Position numbers and translations under genes: made by a program | Assembly (NCBI GenBank): GCA_018240525.1 | Contig: JAFEFN010000010.1 | Coordinates: forward strand, 1 to 38,168 | DNA length: 38,168 bases | Source: Pseudomonadota bacterium | GTDB taxonomy: Bacteria > Pseudomonadota > Gammaproteobacteria > Steroidobacterales > Steroidobacteraceae | Reading direction: 5' to 3' | Shown here: in pieces, positions 8,014 to 16,951 of the stretch | How the letters are laid out: the number at the start of each line of letters is the position of its first letter | Numbering within the stretch: position 1 is the stretch's first letter | The notes under the pieces: generated by a model | The model's database searches: none | What the model saw: the letters and a program-made list of their open reading frames with translations, nothing else | What the model was told of the DNA's origin: nothing

Positions 8014-8334
8014 ATGGGAGTCTTCAGCGCTGCGGGCCTGTACGTGCTGGTGTCGGTGGTTTCTCCGCGCGCGGAGTCCGAGAATCGCTGGAAGATCCTG
8101 GCCATCGCCGTCACGTCGGCCGTCCTGCAGGCCGGGCTCGGAGCCGCGGTGCCGGGCCTGGCCGGGGCCGCCCTTGCGGTGGCGGTGTCGCTGGCGGTCA
8201 TCGCCGTCGCGCTGGTCTTCTGGTGTGGGCTGGACCGCAAGACCGCCGTGACGATCGCCGCGAGCTACCTGGTCCTGTGCATCGGCCTGATGATCGTGCT
8301 GCAGCCGATCGCACCGGTCCCGCATCACGCCTAG
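8014..8334 (+). CDS. Small inner-membrane protein, function unknown
   Basis: A 106-residue protein with three or four hydrophobic segments (FSAAGLYVLVSVV; the Ala/Val-rich stretch around 28-65 ending in FWCGLD; ASYLVLCIGLMIVL). I chose ATG 8014 because the hydrophobic sequence begins there and GGGGAAG lies just upstream; the open frame extends to 7816 but that part looks non-coding. I do not recognise a family. The next gene on the strand, an aldo/keto reductase, is 142 bases away and not obviously in the same operon. Confidence 0.6.
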   Translation: MGVFSAAGLYVLVSVVSPRAESENRWKILAIAVTSAVLQAGLGAAVPGLAGAALAVAVSLAVIAVALVFWCGLDRKTAVTIAASYLVLCIGLMIVLQPIAPVPHHA

Positions 8335-8431
8335 CCGCCGCCCGCGGCGGCGGCATGACCGTGGCCGCGGCGCCGGACCTGCGCCCCGACGCCCGGGCGT
8401 CGGGCTGAACGATGCCATCCGGGAGTGATAG

Positions 8432-9472
<1,041 letters not shown>

Positions 9473-9518
9473 GCCGGTCGGTTATGCTGCCGCGGATCGC
9501 CGCACCGAAAACCGACCG

Positions 9519-10751
9519 ATGAGCGCAGCGCCCGGACCGCATCCCCGCCCATTCACGGATCATTTCCTGAGCGTCGAGGCGCTCAGCGGTCTTGCGCTCC
9601 TGGCGGCGGCGGTTCTCGCGCTCGCGTGGGCCAACAGCCCGCTGGCGCACTATTACCAGGCACTCTGGCACCTGCCCATCGGCCTGGGCGTGGCGCGGTA
9701 CCTGCCGCACCACGACCTGCACTTCTGGGTGAACGATGCCCTCATGACCGTCTTCTTCCTGGTCGTGGGCCTGGAGATCCGCCGCGAATTCCACGGCGGT
9801 GCGCTGGCGGACCCGAAGGTGGCGCTGCTGCCGATCATTGCCGCCATCGGCGGGGTGGTCGTGCCGGCTCTCCTGTTCGCGCTCGTCAACACCGAGCCGG
9901 AGACCCGTCGCGGCTGGGCCATCCCGACCGCCACCGACATCGCCTTCGCGGTCGGCGTCCTCGCACTGCTCGGCAGGAACCTGCCCCCGGCGCTGCGGAT
10001 GCTGCTGCTCACGCTCGCCATCATCGACGACATCATCGCCATCCTGGTGATCGCCCTGGTCTACTCCGCCGGCATCCGCTGGGCCGGCTTCCCGCTCATG
10101 GCGCTCGGCATCGCCCTGGTGCTGGGCCTGCAGTGGCTGGGTGCCCGCTCCATGCTCGCCTATGTCATTCCCGGCGCCGTCGTCTGGTTCGGCATGCTGC
10201 GCACCGGCATGCACCCGACACTTGCGGGCGTGATCCTCGGCCTCCTGACCCCCGTGCGCGCGGACTTCGGCCGCCGGGGCCGCGCGCCGGGGGCCGCACC
10301 GGCCGGAGTCACGCCGCTGGAGTACGCCGAGGCGGCGCTGCATCCCTGGGTCGCCTTCGGGATCATGCCCCTCTTCGCGCTCGCCAACGCCGGGGTGAGC
10401 CTCGGCGGGTTCGACTTCACCCGCGGCGCCTCGAGGACGGTGGCGCTGGGCATCGTCCTGGGCCTGGTCGTGGGCAAGCCGCTGGGGATCGGGCTGGCCG
10501 CATGGCTATCGGTGCGGATGAAGCTGTGCACGCTGCCCGAGGGCGTCCAGTGGCGCCACATCCTGTTGCTGGGCGTCCTCGGCGGGATCGGCTTCACGGT
10601 GGCGATCTTCGTGGCCAACCTCGCCTTCGCGGACGAGCAGCTTCTGGGCACCGCGAAGTTCGCAGTCCTGGCCGCCTCCACGCTCGCCGCGGTGTTGGGA
10701 CTGGTTCTCGGGCGCAGGCAACGGCGGATACCGGCGGTCGCGGGCGCCTGA
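9519..10751 (+). CDS. nhaA: NhaA Na+/H+ antiporter
   Basis: A 410-residue inner-membrane protein with about 12 hydrophobic segments. The core motifs are those of NhaA: PTATDIAFAVGVLALLGR (unwound helix IV) and LTLAIIDDIIAILVIALVY, whose paired Asp170/Asp171 correspond to the ion-binding Asp163/Asp164 of E. coli. FFLVVGLEIRREF is the conserved helix II segment. The protein exports Na+ in exchange for H+ for pH and salt homeostasis. It starts 46 bases after the aldo/keto reductase stop and may share its transcript. No clear NhaR-type regulator gene is adjacent. Confidence 0.96.
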   Translation: MSAAPGPHPRPFTDHFLSVEALSGLALLAAAVLALAWANSPLAHYYQALWHLPIGLGVARYLPHHDLHFWVNDALMTVFFLVVGLEIRREFHGGALADPKVALLPIIAAIGGVVVPALLFALVNTEPETRRGWAIPTATDIAFAVGVLALLGRNLPPALRMLLLTLAIIDDIIAILVIALVYSAGIRWAGFPLMALGIALVLGLQWLGARSMLAYVIPGAVVWFGMLRTGMHPTLAGVILGLLTPVRADFGRRGRAPGAAPAGVTPLEYAEAALHPWVAFGIMPLFALANAGVSLGGFDFTRGASRTVALGIVLGLVVGKPLGIGLAAWLSVRMKLCTLPEGVQWRHILLLGVLGGIGFTVAIFVANLAFADEQLLGTAKFAVLAASTLAAVLGLVLGRRQRRIPAVAGA

Positions 10752-10854
10752 CCGCCCGCGGGCAGGCGCCGGCGGCAAGCTCTCGCACCCGGGAAAATTC
10801 GGTGTAGCATCCCGGCGGTCCTGACATCCCACACGCAGGCCCGACAGGCTTTCC

Positions 10855-11397
10855 ATGAGCGTCCAGCCGGAGGCTGCCTCCGTCCGCAAGACCACGGTGT
10901 GGCCGCCACCGCTTTTCTTCCCGGTCTCGGTCACGAAGCTGCTCGTCATGAGCACCGCGACGTTGGGGGTGTACCAGCTTTACTGGTTCTGGCGGAACTG
11001 GGACCTGGTGAAGAGCCGTGAACGGACCCGCATCCTGCCGTTCATGCGCGCCCTGTTCCCGATCTTCTTCGTCTATGCCCTCCTCGAGCGCATCTACGAG
11101 GAGCAGCCCTCATCGCGCCAACCGGTGCTGCTGGCGGTCCCCTGGATCCTGCTCGGCATCGCGTGGCGGTTGCCCGGTGCCTGGTCGTTCGTGGCCTTCG
11201 CCGGCGTGCTGTTCCTGGTGCCGGCCCAGCGCACCGCCAACCGGCGCAACGCACGGGCCGCACCCGAGCATGACCGCAACGAGCGCTTCACGGCGTGGAA
11301 CTGGGTCACCGTCGGCGTGGGCGGCGTGCTCCTCGTCCTTGCCGTGATCGGGATGTTCCTGCCGCCCTCGATGACGGGCGATGCCCCGGCACCCTGA
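10855..11397 (+). CDS. Conserved membrane protein, DUF4234-like
   Basis: A 180-residue protein. The N-terminal FFPVSVTKLLVMSTATLGVYQLYWFWRNW resembles the DUF4234-type segment (a small membrane hairpin with a GxYxxYWxYRNW-like motif). Four hydrophobic stretches follow overall, at roughly 25-45, 62-75, 90-120 and 150-172. Function is unknown. It lies 100 bases after nhaA on the same strand and converges with the propeller/metallohydrolase gene, with only 22 bases between the stops. Confidence 0.75.
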   Translation: MSVQPEAASVRKTTVWPPPLFFPVSVTKLLVMSTATLGVYQLYWFWRNWDLVKSRERTRILPFMRALFPIFFVYALLERIYEEQPSSRQPVLLAVPWILLGIAWRLPGAWSFVAFAGVLFLVPAQRTANRRNARAAPEHDRNERFTAWNWVTVGVGGVLLVLAVIGMFLPPSMTGDAPAP

Positions 11398-11419
11398 GGC
11401 GGCCGCGCGGCGCCGCAGG

Positions 11420-13933
11420 TCACTGCAGTCTCTGGTACACCTGCTGCGCATCGGCGAGCGTCCGGAGTACCGCGCTCTTCTCCTTTTCGGAGTTCCAGTC
11501 GGGGTAGGCCGCCGTCGCCTGCGCGAGGTGCCGGATCCAGGCGATGAAGAAGCGCGCATCCGCCGGTGAGCGCGGCGCCTGCCCGTTCACGCGGACGTAC
11601 ACCGGGCTCGTGGTCGCATACACGAAGTTATCCAGCACCGGGTACTCGGCCTTCCGGGTGAAGGCACGCAGCAGGCACCAGCCGCTGGCACCGACCGGCA
11701 GCGTGCCCGAGCTCGCCGCCTCCTGGCGGGTGCCATCGAGGGCGAGGCCCTGCACGACCTTGCCGTTGCACACCACCTGCGCCACGTCCAGCGGCACGAT
11801 CGAGCGCACGTGCGCGCTGAAGGCCACCGGCTGTCCGGCCCGCAGCGCGAGCGTGTCGCCGACCGGTTTGCCGCCGAGGGTGAACTCGAGCAGCGGGCCA
11901 TTGGTGGCGAAGCTGCGCCCGGCCTTGAGCCCGGCGAGCCAGGCGCGGTAGTCGAGCGGGCCGTCGGGCAGCGAGACGTAGGTGCGGTTCATGCCCACCG
12001 GCCCGCGCAGCATGGCGTAATCGGCCATGGCGTCGGTGCCGCCGGCGGCCGGAAGGCGGAAGCCCAGGTTGAGCAGGCGGTACCAGACTCCCGCGGTGGC
12101 CTGGTGGTCGCTGAATCCCATGACCTCCAGGTAGTCGACCTTCCCCAGGGCGACATCGACCGGCAGCTCGTCGGCATCGGTGTGCACCGGGTGGGTGAGC
12201 GGCGTCGGCTCTTCCTCGAACGGGTGTGCGTAGCCGACCAGCGCACCCTGGGCGTGCGCCATGTCCGCCACCACCGCGTTGCTCGGGTACAGGCTGGCGG
12301 CGGCGGTGTTGGGGTAACCGGCGTAACCGGGCAGCAGCAGGTGGTCCTGCAGTCCGGGCAGGCCCAGGTGGCCCCAGTAGCTGGTGTGGAATTCCTGGCC
12401 ATGCAGCACCAGCGCATCCGCGCGCGAGGCAGGATCCAGGCCCTTGCCCGCGTAGGCAATGTCGGGGATGCGCTGTTCCTTGTTGACGATCAGGTCGTTG
12501 ACCAGCGCGAGGTCCTCGGCGGAGGCCTGCAGGGCCAGGTTCGCCGGCGTGTTGCGGTAAGTGCCCGCATAGTTCATGTGGACATGGACATCGCCACTCA
12601 CCCAGCGCCGCCCGCTTCCGTCCATCCACGGACGCGCCGGCAGCTTCGCGGTGAACTCCGCGGTGCTCCCCGCCGCGACGGTCACGCGCTCGCGCACCGG
12701 CACGCGCTCCGGTCCCTTCACGACGTCGACCTGCACCTCGCCGGCCGGCACGTCGAGGGTGGCCTCGCCGTCGGCGTGGAAGTACATGGCGTCGAAGGGA
12801 TGTTCGTCGCGGTCGAAGTCCGCCGCCTGGATCCACGCGGTGGGCGGGGCATGGAAGCGTCCGTCGCGGTCGGTCACCGAGACCCGCGCGCTGATCGCGG
12901 CACCCTGCTCGTCGACGAGCTTCACGTGCAGGCGTCCGTAGGGATGCAGGCGCCGCAGCTCGGCCGCCGCGAGCGTGCGCGTGGCCCCGCCCGGGAAGTC
13001 GAGGATGCGCAGGTCGGTGTAGCCGTTGCGGTTGGAGATGAAGGCAATGTGCGCTCCGTCGGGTGACCAGCGCGGGGCGGTATCGTCCCACTCGCCATAG
13101 CTCAGCGGGAACGGCTCGCCGCCGTCGCCGGCCATGACCCACAGCTGCAGCCAGTTACGCCCCAGGTAGGAGCTGTAGACGATGCGGTGCCCGTCGGGCG
13201 CGAAGTCCGGCCGCGCGCGCCAGTTGGTCTCCTCGTAGTGCAGCTCCTGCGGGGTCGCGCCGGGGACCGCCGCCACGCGCCAGAACCCGCCGGTGCCGTG
13301 GATGCGGCCGCGGTTGGAGATGTAGAGGATCGACTTGCCGTCCGGTGCCCAGGCCGGGTTGATCTCGTGGTCGAAGGGGCTGTAGTAGTAGCGCGGCAGC
13401 GGGCTGCGGTTCTCCCCGGTGATGCGCGCCACGTCGGTGAGGACGCCCGCCGCAAGCGTGCCCACGAAGAGGTGGAAGCGCTTGTTGAACGCGGTGGAGA
13501 CGAACACCAGCTTCCGGCCGTCGGGGGAGAAGCGCGGCTCGACGTTCACCGACCCGCCGTGCGTGAGCGGCTCGCTCTTTGCGCTCGCCAGGTCCAGCCG
13601 GTACAGCTCGATGGCGTTGTCGCGGTTGGAGGCGTAGACGATGGAGCGACCGTCGGGCGACCAGTCCGGCTGGTAGTCGTAGCCGGGGCCGTCGGTGAGC
13701 TGCACCGCGAGGCTCGAGTCCAGCCTCTGGCGCCACAGCGAGCCCCCGGCCGAATACACCACCTCGGTGGAGTCGGGTGACCAGGCCACCCCGCTCGGTC
13801 CCGCCGTCAGCTGCGGCAGGTACATCTCGTGGTAGTAGTAGGCGTGCGGCGCGTCGATCACCGGCACCCCGCCGTGGGCGGCGAGGCCGGTGAGCGCGAG
13901 CAGCGCCGCGGCCGCGGGCAGCCCCCGCCTCAA
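11420..13933 (-). CDS. Exported TolB-like propeller / CehA-McbA metallohydrolase
   Basis: A protein of about 837 residues. A signal peptide (RRGLPAAAALLALTGLAAHGG) targets it out of the cytoplasm. Residues 40-335 form a TolB/PD40 beta-propeller of repeated WSPDG blades (VAWSPDST, PDWSPDGRS, PRFSPDGRK, PAWAPDGKS, PRWSPDGAH). Residues about 440-740 are a PHP-like CehA/McbA metallohydrolase domain with candidate metal ligands in GDVHVHMN, GQEFHTSYWGH, GYAHPFEEE, GFSDH and GGTDAMAD. CehA and McbA hydrolyse carbamate and related bonds; the substrate here is unknown. The start is TTG 13933, overlapping the stop of the upstream aminotransferase (TTGA), so it appears to be the last gene of the catabolic operon. 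It may release the operon's substrate in the periplasm (inference). Confidence 0.85.
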   Translation of the reverse strand: MRRGLPAAAALLALTGLAAHGGVPVIDAPHAYYYHEMYLPQLTAGPSGVAWSPDSTEVVYSAGGSLWRQRLDSSLAVQLTDGPGYDYQPDWSPDGRSIVYASNRDNAIELYRLDLASAKSEPLTHGGSVNVEPRFSPDGRKLVFVSTAFNKRFHLFVGTLAAGVLTDVARITGENRSPLPRYYYSPFDHEINPAWAPDGKSILYISNRGRIHGTGGFWRVAAVPGATPQELHYEETNWRARPDFAPDGHRIVYSSYLGRNWLQLWVMAGDGGEPFPLSYGEWDDTAPRWSPDGAHIAFISNRNGYTDLRILDFPGGATRTLAAAELRRLHPYGRLHVKLVDEQGAAISARVSVTDRDGRFHAPPTAWIQAADFDRDEHPFDAMYFHADGEATLDVPAGEVQVDVVKGPERVPVRERVTVAAGSTAEFTAKLPARPWMDGSGRRWVSGDVHVHMNYAGTYRNTPANLALQASAEDLALVNDLIVNKEQRIPDIAYAGKGLDPASRADALVLHGQEFHTSYWGHLGLPGLQDHLLLPGYAGYPNTAAASLYPSNAVVADMAHAQGALVGYAHPFEEEPTPLTHPVHTDADELPVDVALGKVDYLEVMGFSDHQATAGVWYRLLNLGFRLPAAGGTDAMADYAMLRGPVGMNRTYVSLPDGPLDYRAWLAGLKAGRSFATNGPLLEFTLGGKPVGDTLALRAGQPVAFSAHVRSIVPLDVAQVVCNGKVVQGLALDGTRQEAASSGTLPVGASGWCLLRAFTRKAEYPVLDNFVYATTSPVYVRVNGQAPRSPADARFFIAWIRHLAQATAAYPDWNSEKEKSAVLRTLADAQQVYQRLQ

Positions 13934-15279
13934 CGGGCCTGGGCCCCGGCGCGTGCGGGCGCCTGCGTGACCTCCCCCAGTGACTGCTCGAGCAGGGCGA
14001 GGGCCTCGTCGATCTCGCCGCGGCTCACCGACAGCGGCGGCATGAAGCGCAGCGTGCTCTTGCCGCAGGCCAGCAACAGCAGCCCGTTGTGGTAGGCGCG
14101 CTCGACCAGGCGGTCACACAGCTCCTTCGCCGGCGCCTTGCTGGCGCGGTTGGTCACCAGCTCCATGCCGATCATGAGGCCGCGGCCCCGCACCTCGCCG
14201 ATCACCTCGTGCCGGGCCTGCAGCTCGCGCAGCTTGCCGAGGAAGTAATCACCCACGGCGGCGGCATTGGCCATCAGCTCCTTTTCGACCAGGTCGAGGG
14301 TCGCGAGCGCCGCGGCGCAGCAGACCGGGTTGCCGCCGAAGGTGTTGCCGTGCGCACCGCGCTTCCACTTCTGCATGATCGAGGCCTTGGCGACCACCAG
14401 GCCGATCGGCAGTCCCGAGCCGAGTCCCTTGGCGAGGGTCATGATGTCGGGGATGGCGCCGAAGTGCTCGCACGCGAACATCTTGCCGGTGCGGCCGATG
14501 CCGGACTGCACCTCGTCGAAGATGAGGAGGATGCCGTACTTGTCGCACAGCGCGCGCAGGCCGGAGAGAAATCCCGGCGGCGGCACCAGGTAGCCGCCCT
14601 CCCCCTGGATCGGCTCGATGAGCACGGCTGCGACCTCGCTCGCCGGCACCGGGCCCTGGAACAGCACGTCCTCGATGTAGCGCAGCACCGCCTCGCCCTG
14701 CTCCGCGCCCGACAGCAGCGGACGGTAGTTATTCGGGTAGGGCACGTGGGTGACGCCCGGCATGCTCGGGAAGAAGCCCTGCTGCTGGGTGTACTTGCTC
14801 GAGGTGAAGGACAGCGAGCCCATGGTGCGCCCGTGGAAGCCGCCGATGAAGCCGAGGAAGCGGCCGCGGCCGGTGACGTAGCGCGCCAGCTTCAGCGCAC
14901 CCTCGACGCTCTCGGTGCCCGACTGGCAGAAGAAGCTCATGGTCGGCTCCTTCATGGGCGACAGCTCGTTCATGCGCTCGCCCAGTCGCACCTGGCCTTC
15001 GTGCCAGTAGTCGCTGGAGATGTGCAGGAACTTCTCCGCCGCATCCTTGATCGCCTGCACCACCTGCGGATGACTGTGGCCGGTGCTGCACACCGCGATC
15101 CCGGCCATGAAGTCCAGGAAGCGGTTGCCGTCGACGTCCCAGACCTCGGTGCCCCTGCCGTGCGACATGACGAACGGGTAGTCGCGTGGGTAGGAGGGCG
15201 AGACCACCTTGGCATCGCGCGCCAGCAGGGCGCGCGCCTTGGGTCCGGGGAGCTCGGTCTTGATGTGTCGGTTGGTCAT
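13930..15279 (-). CDS. Class III omega-aminotransferase (ornithine/GABA-type)
   Basis: A 449-residue PLP enzyme. LLIFDEVQSGIGRTGKMFA carries the PLP-pyridine Asp255, and TLAKGLGSG the Schiff-base Lys284. Its N-terminus (TELPGPKARALLARD, YPFVMSHGRGTEVWDVDGNRFLDFMAGIAV) is that of the acetylornithine/GABA-like group which includes archaeal ornithine/lysine omega-aminotransferases and amino acid racemases. It probably moves a terminal amino group from a basic or omega-amino acid, giving a semialdehyde for the aldehyde dehydrogenase of the same operon. ATG 15279 overlaps the CoA-transferase B stop (ATGA); an upstream in-frame extension looks non-coding. Substrate is inferred. Confidence 0.9.
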   Translation of the reverse strand: MTNRHIKTELPGPKARALLARDAKVVSPSYPRDYPFVMSHGRGTEVWDVDGNRFLDFMAGIAVCSTGHSHPQVVQAIKDAAEKFLHISSDYWHEGQVRLGERMNELSPMKEPTMSFFCQSGTESVEGALKLARYVTGRGRFLGFIGGFHGRTMGSLSFTSSKYTQQQGFFPSMPGVTHVPYPNNYRPLLSGAEQGEAVLRYIEDVLFQGPVPASEVAAVLIEPIQGEGGYLVPPPGFLSGLRALCDKYGILLIFDEVQSGIGRTGKMFACEHFGAIPDIMTLAKGLGSGLPIGLVVAKASIMQKWKRGAHGNTFGGNPVCCAAALATLDLVEKELMANAAAVGDYFLGKLRELQARHEVIGEVRGRGLMIGMELVTNRASKAPAKELCDRLVERAYHNGLLLLACGKSTLRFMPPLSVSRGEIDEALALLEQSLGEVTQAPARAGAQAR

Positions 15280-16082
15280 GGCAGTCTCTTCAGTGCCCGC
15301 AGGATCGCCGGGCGGTTGTGGGCCGCGCGCGTGCGTGCGTGCAGGTCCCTGAGCAGTTTCAGTTCCTCGGGGGTGGGCGGCGCGACCGTCTCCACCTGCG
15401 CAGCCACCTTCAGCGGCCAGCCGGTGGCGGCCACCACGTCCTGCACCGCCACGCCCTCGTAGCGCTCGCACAGCGTCAGTTCCTCGCTGTCGGCGGCGGG
15501 CCGGAGGATGCCGAGGTCGGTGATGACCGCGCGCGGCCCGGCCCCGGTCGCCGGGGAGCGGCCGCGGGCACCGGCACCTTCCATGAACCCCGCGCTGCTG
15601 CAGAAATCCAGCCTGGGCACGAACGTGCGCACCGACTGCTTGAGGACGACGAAGGTCTCGCGGGCATGCGCGGCGATCTCCGGGGCGCCCCCCGCCCCCG
15701 GCAGGCGCGTCTTCGGCCGTGCGTAGTCGCCGATCACGGTGCTGTTGAGGTTGCCGAAGCGGTCGATCTGCGCCGCTCCGAGGAAGCCGGCGTCGATGCG
15801 CCCGCCCTGCAGCCAGTAGCTGAACACCTCCGGCAGGGGCACCACCGCCGTGGCGCTTTCGGCCAGCTCGCCGTCGCCGATCGACAACGGCAGCACGCTC
15901 GGGCGCGTGCCGATGGTGCCGGACTCATAGATGAGGACCACGTTGGGCGCGTGCGTGAAGCGGGCCAGGTTCGCGGCCGCCGAGGGCACGCCGATGCCGA
16001 CGAAGCACACGCAGCCGTCCCAGAGCATGCGGGCGGCGGCCACCGTCATCATCTCGTCCGGCGTGTAGGCGGGCGCTGCCAT
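15276..16082 (-). CDS. CoA-transferase subunit B (CatJ-like, 3-oxoadipate type)
   Basis: A 268-residue subunit of a family I CoA-transferase in the glutaconate/3-oxoadipate group. VVLIYESGTIG contains Glu53, the residue that forms the CoA thioester in this family. PLSIGDGELAESA, YWLQGGRIDAGFLGAAQIDRFGNLNSTVIGDY and LPGAGGAPEIA closely resemble Pseudomonas CatJ as I recall it. With subunit A it would move CoA from succinyl-CoA (or another donor) to a dicarboxylate, here probably 3-oxoadipate. Its start directly follows subunit A, and its end overlaps the omega-aminotransferase by four bases. GctB or IpdB-type substrates remain possible. Confidence 0.88.
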   Translation of the reverse strand: MAAPAYTPDEMMTVAAARMLWDGCVCFVGIGVPSAAANLARFTHAPNVVLIYESGTIGTRPSVLPLSIGDGELAESATAVVPLPEVFSYWLQGGRIDAGFLGAAQIDRFGNLNSTVIGDYARPKTRLPGAGGAPEIAAHARETFVVLKQSVRTFVPRLDFCSSAGFMEGAGARGRSPATGAGPRAVITDLGILRPAADSEELTLCERYEGVAVQDVVAATGWPLKVAAQVETVAPPTPEELKLLRDLHARTRAAHNRPAILRALKRLP

Positions 16083-16946
16083 CTAAGCCTCGCTCCTTTC
16101 GCGCGACGCCACCGGCAGTGAGCGCAGGAAGCCGGCGTGGTCGGGCGTGCCCAGCACGTGACGCTCCATCCACGCGGTGAACGTGTCGCGCTCGCGCGCG
16201 ATGTCGTCCCATGCCAGGTAGAACGCATTGTCGCGCTCGTAGTAGCCCTGCGCATAGGCCGGGTAGGCACCGGCCGGCACCGGCACCACGGCGTTCACCA
16301 CCCAGTGCGGCAAGACGATGGCATTCATCGGCGCGGCAAGGGTGTCGACCACCTCCTCCACCGTGACGATGAGCTTGCTGGCCGCCAGGGCGGCCTCCTT
16401 CTGCGCACCGATGATGCCGCGCAGCAGGATGTTGCCGTCCCGGTCGGCCTGCTGCGCGTGCAGGATGGTCACGTCCGGGTTCATGGCCGGCACCGTGGCA
16501 ATGCGCTCGCCGGTGTACGGGCACTGGACGCTCTGGATCTGCGGGTTCACCGCCGGCAGGCCGTTGCCGATGTACCCCCTCAGCATCGCGAACGGCAGGC
16601 GTGCGGCGCCGGCGGTGTAGGCGGCGGCCATGCCGGCATGCGAGTGCTCGTGGATCGCCAGCGGCCCCGGCCAGCTGCGCTCCACCGCGTCGCGCAAGCG
16701 GTGCAGCGAGCCGACGCCGGGATTGCCGCCCCAGGAGAAGGTGAGCGCACGGGCGCAGCCCATCCCGATCATCTGGTCGTAGATCAGGTCCGGCGTCATG
16801 CGGACCAGGTGCAGGTCGCGCCGGCCCTGGCGGATGATCTCGTGGCCGGCGGCGAACGGGATCAGGTGCGTGAACCCCTCGAGCGCAATCGTCTGCCCAT
16901 CCTCGACGTAGCGGGCAATCGCTTCGTGCAGTGAGCAGGTGAGCAT
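16083..16946 (-). CDS. CoA-transferase subunit A (CatI-like, 3-oxoadipate type)
   Basis: A 287-residue subunit A. Diagnostic stretches are IALEGFTHLIPFAAGHEIIR, LVRMTPDLIYDQMIGMGCA, FSWGGNPGVGSLHRLRDAVE and LHAQQADRDGNILLRGIIG, which closely resemble CatI of 3-oxoadipate:succinyl-CoA transferase and, more distantly, glutaconate CoA-transferase A. It begins five bases after the aldehyde dehydrogenase stop and is followed without a gap by subunit B. No ring-cleavage gene (catABC, pcaGH) and no thiolase (pcaF) occurs in the window, so 3-oxoadipate would have to come from another source. ATG 16946 gives the usual MLTCSLHEAI start; an upstream in-frame codon would run into the neighbouring gene. 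Confidence 0.88.
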   Translation of the reverse strand: MLTCSLHEAIARYVEDGQTIALEGFTHLIPFAAGHEIIRQGRRDLHLVRMTPDLIYDQMIGMGCARALTFSWGGNPGVGSLHRLRDAVERSWPGPLAIHEHSHAGMAAAYTAGAARLPFAMLRGYIGNGLPAVNPQIQSVQCPYTGERIATVPAMNPDVTILHAQQADRDGNILLRGIIGAQKEAALAASKLIVTVEEVVDTLAAPMNAIVLPHWVVNAVVPVPAGAYPAYAQGYYERDNAFYLAWDDIARERDTFTAWMERHVLGTPDHAGFLRSLPVASRERSEA

Positions 16947-16951
16947 TCGGC

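Noticed and set aside
11810..13066. A 418-codon plus-strand open frame opposite the propeller/metallohydrolase gene
   Set aside because: Its translation is low-complexity and unlike any family, and it is fully inside a gene with clear WSPDG blades and metal-ligand motifs.
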